A stretch of DNA of 27,190 bases from positions 1 to 27,190 of the forward strand of contig CAZNLL010000041.1 in assembly GCA_964573885.1 (NCBI GenBank). The letters run 5' to 3'. The position numbers and the translations under genes were made by a program. Positions 21,902 through 27,190 of this stretch are shown in pieces; position 1 is the first letter of the stretch; each line of letters begins with the position of its first letter. The stretch comes from CAZNLL01 sp964573885 (GTDB lineage Bacteria > Desulfobacterota > DSM-4660 > Desulfatiglandales > Desulfatiglandaceae). A model generated the notes under the pieces. It saw only the letters and a list, made by a program, of their open reading frames with translations, made no database searches and was not told the DNA's origin.

Positions 21902-22804
21902 ATGGGGACTTTACTGTACAACAAAGGCAGGGTGGTGCTCTTATCTGTTTTTGCCCTCTTGCTATCCTCCTGTGTGACCATGGAGCAGGACTTGCTCTAC
22001 CTGAATGACCAGGTCAAGGCCCTTAATGAGCGGGTGGGCAGGCTTGAGGAAACCATGGATGCCAAGCTGTCCAAGGACCTTGAATCGCGTCTCAAGGGCA
22101 TCCGGGAGAACCAGGCCGACCTGGTAAACGACATGAATAACGTCAAGGGAGAAGTGCAGGTGTTATCCGGCCGGGTGGAAGAAAATCTGCACCTCACCAA
22201 GCGGGCCATTGAGCGGGATACGACGGAACAGGATCTCATGAAGGCGGGTTTCACGGAGCTCAAAGAGCGGGTGGCCCGACTGGAGACCAGGGTCAGCCAG
22301 ATCTCCGCCTATGTGGGCCTTGAATCTTCAGGGGAGGGGATTAAAAAGCCTGTGGAGGCCGCACCGGCACCGGCCAAAGAGCCTGAAACGCCCGAACCCA
22401 AACCGGTGGTGGCGGAGGAAAAACCCGTTTCCCCGGAAAAGGCCCAATACGAGGCCACCCTCAAGGCGTATCAGCAAGGTAAGTACGAGGCGGCCATCGC
22501 CGGTTTTGAAGGTTTCCTCAAAAAGCACCCCAAATCCGATCTCGCCGATAATGCCCAATTCTGGATCGGCGAGTGTTACATGGCCCTCAAGCAGTATGAA
22601 AAGGCCATACTGGCCTATCAAGAAGTGATCAAAAAGTATCCCAAGGCCAACAAGGTCCCCAACGCCTTGCTCAGACAGGCCTTGGCCTTTTATGAAATCA
22701 ACGACAAGACCAGTTCCAGGCTCCTCTTAAAAAAGATCATCAAGAAATACCCGGAATCCAGTGAGGCAAAAATCGCCAAGGCCAAGCTTGAAAAGATGAA
22801 GTAG
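21902..22804 (+). CDS. cpoB: Tol-Pal system coordinator CpoB (YbgF), lipoprotein form
   Basis: A 300-residue periplasmic protein with a lipobox LSSC (Cys24) at the end of the signal sequence, unlike the soluble E. coli form. Residues about 30-150 are coiled coil (LNDQVKALNERVGRLEETM). A Pro/Ala/Glu-rich linker follows (APAPAKEPETPEP). The C-terminal part has TPR repeats of the YbgF type: YEATLKAYQQGKYEAAIAGF, then NAQFWIGECYMALKQYEKAI and ALLRQALAFYEINDK. CpoB links Tol-Pal constriction to peptidoglycan synthesis. ATG 21902 has AAGGAG just upstream. An in-frame ATG at 21824 lies within the terminator region and is rejected. It ends 7 bases from the convergent regulator gene. Confidence 0.88.
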   Translation: MGTLLYNKGRVVLLSVFALLLSSCVTMEQDLLYLNDQVKALNERVGRLEETMDAKLSKDLESRLKGIRENQADLVNDMNNVKGEVQVLSGRVEENLHLTKRAIERDTTEQDLMKAGFTELKERVARLETRVSQISAYVGLESSGEGIKKPVEAAPAPAKEPETPEPKPVVAEEKPVSPEKAQYEATLKAYQQGKYEAAIAGFEGFLKKHPKSDLADNAQFWIGECYMALKQYEKAILAYQEVIKKYPKANKVPNALLRQALAFYEINDKTSSRLLLKKIIKKYPESSEAKIAKAKLEKMK

Positions 22805-22811
22805 GTTGGTG

Positions 22812-23513
22812 CTAGATGGCGAGCCAGTCCTCCATTTGAGCCTTCCTGGCCAACCCTGGGGGATCAAGAATCTTAATATAACCCTTTGAGACCTCCAAGA
22901 GGCCCTGTTCTCTGAAGGTCTTAAGGGTCTTATTGATGCTCTCCCGGGTGGCCCCCACCATAGAGGCGAGGTCTCTCTGGGTCACGGGAACCCCAATGCG
23001 GATTCCCCCTTCCTCCTTGCTTCCAAAAACGCGCTCCAGGTCCAGAAGCTTTTTCGCCAGCCGGGAAGTAATATCCAGAAAATGGGCTTCCGCCAGGAAT
23101 ACGTCCGTGTCGCGGAGCCTTTGAGCAAACAATTCAAGGACCTTTAGGACCAGGTCGAATCGGATGCGCAGGAGGCTGAGGAAATCCTCACGGTTGAGGC
23201 AAAGGACCTCGGTCTCTTCCATGGCTTGGACCGTGGCGGAACGCTGCTTGCCGTCTATAAAAGAGAGTTCCCCAAACATCTGTCCTTCGGAGAGGATGGT
23301 CAAAATCAGCTCGTCTCCCTCCGCCGAAGGGATGGTCACCTTGATCCTCCCCTTTTTTATGATATACAGGCTTTTGCCCTCATCTCCCATGTGAAAGACG
23401 GTTTGGCCCTTCGTATACCTTCGATGGACCAGGGAGGCTTCCAGTCGTTCCAAGTCTTGTTCCTCCAAGGAGGCGAAAAAAGGGATATTTTTAAGAATCT
23501 GCTTCAACGGCAT
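22812..23513 (-). CDS. Crp/Fnr-family transcription regulator
   Basis: A 233-residue CRP-like regulator. The N-terminal cyclic-nucleotide-binding beta-roll has FGELSFIDGKQRSATVQA (about 81-98), which keeps the Glu and Arg-Ser-Ala residues used for the cyclic phosphate in true CRP, so cAMP or a related nucleotide is a plausible ligand. It lacks the Fnr N-terminal Cys cluster. The dimerisation helix follows. The HTH is TQRDLASMVGATRESINKTL (about 182-201), with the Arg-Glu pair that reads the TGTGA half-site in CRP. It is divergent from the sugar transferase gene and may control it: a TGTGA-N6-TCATT site lies at 23728-23743. No clear ribosome site precedes the ATG. Confidence 0.88.
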   Translation of the reverse strand: MPLKQILKNIPFFASLEEQDLERLEASLVHRRYTKGQTVFHMGDEGKSLYIIKKGRIKVTIPSAEGDELILTILSEGQMFGELSFIDGKQRSATVQAMEETEVLCLNREDFLSLLRIRFDLVLKVLELFAQRLRDTDVFLAEAHFLDITSRLAKKLLDLERVFGSKEEGGIRIGVPVTQRDLASMVGATRESINKTLKTFREQGLLEVSKGYIKILDPPGLARKAQMEDWLAI

Positions 23514-23542
23514 CGTCTATCGGGAATTTTGATGGCGGATTT
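23511..23542. repeat. Second copy of the 32-bp repeat end
   Basis: These 32 bases match 7426-7457 at 29 positions, and all three differences are transitions. The copy begins at the start codon of the Crp-like gene and forms its 5' untranslated region on the reverse strand. It represents only the right end of the 175-bp element; no partner inverted end was found near it. Confidence 0.6.
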
Positions 23543-23823
23543 TGACCCTGGGTTTGAGGTTGCTTAAGCATAAAAATTATGCCAAACTATAGTCTTATCT
23601 AAACAGCCCCCTTTTTTTCTTCCACGGTACGCTGTTCAGCAGGAATATCTAACAGATAACCGGGACCTTGTCAACGGAAGGCAGGGGTGAAACCTAGAAC
23701 TGCATGTATCAGATTTTACGTGTAAAATGTGAGCTATTTCATTGTTTGCCCTTTTAAAGGCGCTATAATTAGACACGCTATGGCTTTAAAAAAACTTAAC
23801 CATAAAATCAGGTTTTTGGTGCG
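23543..23823. promoter_or_regulatory. Divergent regulatory region between crp-like and sugar transferase genes
   Basis: This AT-rich gap holds several sites. On the plus strand TTGTTT (23742-23747) and TATAAT (23764-23769) form a promoter with a 16-base spacer. Just upstream is a perfect dyad ATTTTAC-GT-GTAAAAT (23713-23728), overlapping by one base a CRP-like TGTGA-N6-TCATT (23728-23743). Nearer the regulator gene is GCATAA-AAA-TTATGC (23568-23582). A T-run at 23612-23619 follows CCCCC without a stem. No gene was found in this stretch. Confidence 0.5.
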
Positions 23824-25260
23824 ATGATACCTCTAAGACGTCAAATCCTCATCAGGGCCTTCAAGCTCTTTGATCTGGTGGTGTTGGTTCTTTCCTTGTT
23901 CCTGGCCGCTTCCCTCATTTCCTATCCCCAGGCAATTCCCTCCCTGGCTGAGCTTCTGTCCATGCGGGTCAGCGTCCAGAGCGTGCTCTTTGTGCTCACC
24001 TTCATGGCCCTGTGGCATATTATTTTCAGCCTGTTTATGCTGTATCGTTCCAGACGCCTTTCAAGCCCATGGGAGGAAGTCTTTGACGTGTGTAAGGCCA
24101 CGACCGTGGGCACCTTCTTATTATTTGTTATGGCCAAGGTGATGGACGTCGGTATGGTTACGCCGTCTTTTCTCCTGGCCTTTTGGGCCTTGAGCAGCCT
24201 CATCACCGTTTTGAGCCGTTTGACCCTCAGACTGGGTCTGTCACGACTTCGGTCGGGTGGTCGCAACCTCCGGTTTATACTCATTGTGGGGACCAACCAC
24301 CGTGCCGTGCAGATCGCCAAAGAGGTGGATACAAAACCGGGGCTTGGTTACCGGCTCTTGGGATTTGTTGATGAGGAATGGCACGGCTCGCCGAGATTTC
24401 GAAAGACAGGGTACCCCCTGATTTCCGATTTTGACGGGTTCGCGTCAGTGGTTCGTGATGAGGCTGTGGACGAGGTGTGGATTGGTTTGCCCATGAAGAC
24501 CTACAGCCGGCAGATTTCCGAGATTGTGGCCTTATGCCAAAAGATCGGGATCATAACGCGGCTGCTGCCGGGGAGCTTTAGCCCAAAGCTGGCCCAATGG
24601 AAGGCAGAGTCCTTTCAGGGAAACCCCGTTCTCACCCAATATCCGGCCTCCATGATAGGCACCCCGGTTATCGTAAAACGCGTTATGGATATTTCTATCG
24701 CCTCTATTGTTTTGCTCTCCCTTGCACCGCTTCTTTTGTCCATCTCTTTGCTCATCAAGGTCACTTCCCGGGGACCGGTTTTCTTTATTCAAGAGAGAGT
24801 CGGTCTCAACAGGAGGCGTTTTCATCTGTTTAAGTTCAGGACCATGGAACCGGATGCAGAGCAAAAGCAGGCCCAGATAGAACATCTCAATGAAGTGGAG
24901 GGCCCGGTTTTCAAGATCAAAAATGACCCGCGAATTACCAAGATCGGGCGATTTTTGAGAAAGACCAGTATGGATGAATTGCCCCAGCTTTTCAACGTGC
25001 TCAAGGGAGACATGAGCCTGGTGGGGCCAAGACCTCTTCCTGTAAGAGATTACCGGAGGTTCTATCAAGACAAACACCGCCGGCGTTTCTCGGTGCCCCC
25101 GGGCCTCACATGCCTGTGGCAGGTCAATGGCCGGCATGCGGTGAGCTTCGAAGAGTGGATGAATCTGGACCTCCAGTACATTGATCAGTGGTCCCTTGAT
25201 CTGGATTTCAAGATTCTACTGAAAACCATCCCGGCCGTTTTTAAAGGGTCAGGGTCATAA
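23824..25260 (+). CDS. Exopolysaccharide polyprenyl glycosylphosphotransferase
   Basis: A 478-residue membrane enzyme of the WbaP/WcaJ type that transfers a sugar-1-phosphate to undecaprenyl phosphate and so starts an exopolysaccharide repeat. The N-terminal part has four or five hydrophobic helices. A CoA-binding-like Rossmann domain follows (FILIVGTNHRAVQIAKEV, then GYRLLGFVDEE, about 150-200). The C-terminal catalytic domain starts near 285 (VKRVMDISIASIVLL) and has GPVFFIQERVGLNRRRFHLF, KFRTME, DELPQLFNVLKGDMSLVGPR and a final WSLDLDFKILLKT. Length is normal for the family. The first gene of the polysaccharide cluster, it has a TATAAT promoter 55 bases upstream. The sugar is probably glucose or galactose, but this cannot be told. 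Confidence 0.93.
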   Translation: MIPLRRQILIRAFKLFDLVVLVLSLFLAASLISYPQAIPSLAELLSMRVSVQSVLFVLTFMALWHIIFSLFMLYRSRRLSSPWEEVFDVCKATTVGTFLLFVMAKVMDVGMVTPSFLLAFWALSSLITVLSRLTLRLGLSRLRSGGRNLRFILIVGTNHRAVQIAKEVDTKPGLGYRLLGFVDEEWHGSPRFRKTGYPLISDFDGFASVVRDEAVDEVWIGLPMKTYSRQISEIVALCQKIGIITRLLPGSFSPKLAQWKAESFQGNPVLTQYPASMIGTPVIVKRVMDISIASIVLLSLAPLLLSISLLIKVTSRGPVFFIQERVGLNRRRFHLFKFRTMEPDAEQKQAQIEHLNEVEGPVFKIKNDPRITKIGRFLRKTSMDELPQLFNVLKGDMSLVGPRPLPVRDYRRFYQDKHRRRFSVPPGLTCLWQVNGRHAVSFEEWMNLDLQYIDQWSLDLDFKILLKTIPAVFKGSGS

Positions 25261-25508
25261 AAGCGTCCTCCTTACCCTGGACAATCACAAAGGCCCTGAC
25301 TGCTTCTGGACCTTCCAAGTTGAAAGTGGCGTCCAATCCGACCTTCGGGAACATCTCATAGATACATTTTACCCGGCCTATTGGACAGGGTTGATCCTGG
25401 ATCCAGGGGCCGAAACGTACCATCCGGAGGGGATGACTATTTGTGGATTATGAGCTTGAAAGGACAAAAGATTTTGTGCTATTCCTCTGGTAGCAGAGGG
25501 AGTCGCTT
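25261..25508. other. Intergenic gap without a supported gene
   Basis: A 248-base gap between the sugar transferase and export lipoprotein genes. A 60-codon open frame on the reverse strand (25241-25423) lacks a ribosome site and overlaps the transferase end, so it is not called. No strong hairpin or promoter was found. The GAGGGAG at 25496-25502 is the ribosome site of the next gene. Confidence 0.5.
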
Positions 25509-26345
25509 GTGAAACGTCTCTTTACTCGATCTTGTGTGATGAAAGAACATAATTTCCTGAGCGTCTTGAAAAAGGGCTTGAAGGGTCCAGTAACCGTTTT
25601 GGCCTGTCTTTGGTTGATTCTCGGCTGTGCCGCGAGTCCTCAAAAGGCAGGGGCTCCTTCACCGATGAAGGTATCTCTTCGGGGCCTTTCAGAAGACGGT
25701 CCCCAATCGTCAGCATTTCGACTGGGACCCGGCGATGAGGTTCGTGTAACGGTTTGGCGTCAGGAGTCTTTGAACAAGGCCTTCACAGTGCCCCCAAGCG
25801 GCTGGGTAACCTTTCTTTTGGTGGGTGATCTCCAGATCTCGGGGCTCACCCCCCTGGAACTGCGTGACCGTATTATGCAGGGGCTTGAAAAATACATGAA
25901 TGACCCCCAAGTCAGCGTGGAAGTGACCAATTTTAGAAGCAAGCGGGTCTATGTCCTGGGCGAAGTCAGACGGCCGGGAGTGCTGTATCTGGGTTCCCCT
26001 ATCTGTGCGGTGGAGGCCATTTCCCACTCTGGAGACTTTACAACCAATGCAAAGAAGACGGATGTGCTTCTCATCCGGCAGGGGCAAAAGCAACAACGGG
26101 AGGTTTTTCGGCTGGACTTGGAATCCGCAGTGAACGACGGAATGGTTGACCAGAATCCCATGCTCGAGTCCGGGGATATTTTATATATCCCTCCCACTTT
26201 CTTGGCGAATCTTGACCGCGTCTTCCAGCATATTGCGCCCATTTTATCCACAATTGTAAATCTGGAAAGAGGGCTGATTTTTTATCCCGATGCCAGGGAT
26301 GTGCTGAAAGGGGAAGACGGGGCCAGGATCTTGGTTGTTCCTTAG
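25509..26345 (+). CDS. Wza-like polysaccharide export outer-membrane lipoprotein
   Basis: A 278-residue protein of the polysaccharide biosynthesis/export family. A long N-terminal signal ends in LILGC, giving lipid-bearing Cys40. The export domain follows (FRLGPGDEVRVTVWRQESL, then FTVPPSGWVTFLLVGDLQIS), then one SLBB-type segment (KRVYVLGEVRRPGVLYLGSP). DILYIPPT lies near residue 230. E. coli Wza is about 380 residues with more SLBB domains and a C-terminal helix across the outer membrane; this protein is shorter and ends in a different tail. The GTG start has GAGGGAG at 25496-25502, 6 bases upstream. ATG 25539 is an alternative that leaves a more usual signal peptide length but has no ribosome site. 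It probably forms the channel for the polymer begun by the preceding gene. Confidence 0.88.
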   Translation: MKRLFTRSCVMKEHNFLSVLKKGLKGPVTVLACLWLILGCAASPQKAGAPSPMKVSLRGLSEDGPQSSAFRLGPGDEVRVTVWRQESLNKAFTVPPSGWVTFLLVGDLQISGLTPLELRDRIMQGLEKYMNDPQVSVEVTNFRSKRVYVLGEVRRPGVLYLGSPICAVEAISHSGDFTTNAKKTDVLLIRQGQKQQREVFRLDLESAVNDGMVDQNPMLESGDILYIPPTFLANLDRVFQHIAPILSTIVNLERGLIFYPDARDVLKGEDGARILVVP

Positions 26346-26411
26346 CGCGACCCCTTTTCAGGGAGCGGTTTTTCATGCTGGGGGCTGCGCTCCTGCAGCA
26401 ATCGGAAGGGT

Positions 26412-27062
26412 ATGAAAAAAGGACTGGCGATTAGCGGATTACTACCGGGGATTTTTGAAGGGGTTGTCGACAGTATCCTCTTCTCGACAAAAAACATCAA
26501 CCACCAGCGGTGGCTCATTACCAGTGCCCTGGCCAAAGAGGGCAAGACCACAGCCGCCCTGGGGATTGCGGTTAGCCTTTCCCATAGGGGAAAGAGGGTC
26601 CTCCTTCTCGATGCAGACCTGCGCCGTCATTCCCTGTCAACGTGTGTGGGTGTCAATGGCAACGTTGGATTGGCGGAGATTGTGAAGGGCGAAAAGGATC
26701 TCGCGGGAGGCGCTCAAAATCTGGACGATGCAGGGCGTCTCTATTTGCTGGGCAAGGGAAACGGCCGTATAGAGCCCTTTGAAGTGCTTGATTCAAGTAA
26801 GATGCAAGATATTTTAACCCAGGCCCGGTCCTCATTCGACTTTATCATCATTGATTCGCCGGCCCTCGAAGAGGCCTATGACCCCCTTTTCCTGGCGCCC
26901 CATGTGGAGGGTTGTCTCTTGATTGTCCAGTCTGAACGGACCGGAAAAGGGTCGATTATGGGGGCCATTGAAAAAATTCATCAAGCAGAAGGGAAGCTCT
27001 TGGGCATTGTGTTAAACAAAGAACAAAGGAGGATGCCGGGCTTCCTCAAACGATGGTTCTGA
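26412..27062 (+). CDS. CpsD/Wzc-type P-loop ATPase (BY-kinase-like) without Tyr tail
   Basis: A 216-residue cytoplasmic ATPase related to bacterial tyrosine kinases of capsule synthesis. It has the Walker A SALAKEGKTT (about 38-47), the Walker A' VLLLDADLRR (about 69-78) and the Walker B FDFIIIDSPA (about 139-148). These enzymes usually end in a Tyr cluster that is autophosphorylated. Here the end is GFLKRWF with no Tyr, and the membrane polymerase-partner domain (Wzz) is absent, so the protein is either a partner of a separate chain-length protein outside the window or an ATPase without kinase output. GGAAGGG lies 3 bases before the ATG. It follows the export lipoprotein by 66 bases. Confidence 0.83.
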   Translation: MKKGLAISGLLPGIFEGVVDSILFSTKNINHQRWLITSALAKEGKTTAALGIAVSLSHRGKRVLLLDADLRRHSLSTCVGVNGNVGLAEIVKGEKDLAGGAQNLDDAGRLYLLGKGNGRIEPFEVLDSSKMQDILTQARSSFDFIIIDSPALEEAYDPLFLAPHVEGCLLIVQSERTGKGSIMGAIEKIHQAEGKLLGIVLNKEQRRMPGFLKRWF

Positions 27063-27098
27063 TGCACAGGGGAGAGGCGGGCAAGGACAGCGGTGGAG

Positions 27099-27190
27099 AT
27101 GGAAAAAGAGGCGGATAGAATTGCCAAGATATTTGTCGTCGGACTGGATGGGGGAAGCTATAAACTGCTCAAACGGTTGGCCGCGGAAGG
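27099..27190 (+). CDS. Alkaline phosphatase-superfamily protein (5' fragment, cut by window end)
   Basis: Only the first 30 codons are in the window. After a polar start, residues 12-30 read FVVGLDGGSYKLLKRLAAE, matching the opening strand and metal-binding Asp of type I phosphodiesterase/nucleotide pyrophosphatase proteins (the GLDG motif). Such genes occur in exopolysaccharide clusters, where they may act on polymer or lipid-linked substituents. The frame is open to the window edge. ATG 27099 is preceded by GGTGGAG at close spacing. The function is inferred from a short motif. Confidence 0.6.
   Translation, partial: MEKEADRIAKIFVVGLDGGSYKLLKRLAAE

Noticed and set aside
25241..25423. 60-codon reverse-strand frame after the sugar transferase gene
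   Set aside because: It overlaps the transferase end, has no ribosome site and no family pattern.

Overview
The window looks like chromosome from a GC-rich, Gram-negative, deltaproteobacterial-type organism (Desulfobacterota or a close relative). The evidence is a complete tolQRAB-pal-cpoB envelope operon, a MoeA fused to a periplasmic-binding-protein-like domain, a cytidylate-kinase-like protein with an extra C-terminal domain, and a lexA-imuB-dnaE2 mutagenesis cassette. This placement rests on gene content I recognise by eye, not on a search. No rRNA, tRNA, CRISPR array or transposase gene was seen.

Layout. (1) 34-1182: a WecA/MraY-type polyprenyl-phosphate sugar-phosphate transferase. (2) 1306-6270: eight tightly packed, mostly overlapping genes that read as a RiPP (ribosomally made, modified peptide) locus without a recognised class: PqqD-like, an 80-residue Cys-free candidate precursor, two paralogous radical SAM/SPASM enzymes, an HprK-like kinase, a soluble S26-type peptidase, a second PqqD-like protein and a nucleotidyltransferase. 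(3) 6277-7152, reverse: cytidylate-kinase-like protein. (4) 7153-7546: intergenic DNA with a 175-bp element bounded by 12-bp inverted repeats, then the lexA promoter and a large dyad. (5) 7547-12368: lexA-imuB-dnaE2. (6) 12450-13163: an unrecognised Cys-rich protein. (7) 13393-17498: a molybdenum cofactor operon (moeA, moeA-PBP fusion, ModE-like HTH, mobB). (8) 17555-22804: tolQRAB-pal-cpoB. (9) 22812-23513, reverse: a Crp/Fnr regulator. (10) 23824 to the end: exopolysaccharide genes (initiating sugar transferase, Wza-like export lipoprotein, CpsD-like ATPase, and the start of an alkaline-phosphatase-superfamily protein).

How the genes may work together. In region 2 the PqqD-like proteins would present the precursor leader (YxxPxI motif) to the two radical SAM enzymes. 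The kinase and nucleotidyltransferase are families known as lasso-peptide tailoring enzymes, yet no lasso cyclase or transglutaminase-like protease is present. The S26-like peptidase could remove the leader. This is the strongest candidate for an undescribed system. Region 5 is an SOS-controlled error-prone replication unit carrying its own repressor but no imuA. Region 7 makes or adapts molybdenum (or tungsten) cofactor and carries its own regulator-like HTH. Regions 1 and 10 both concern surface polysaccharide.
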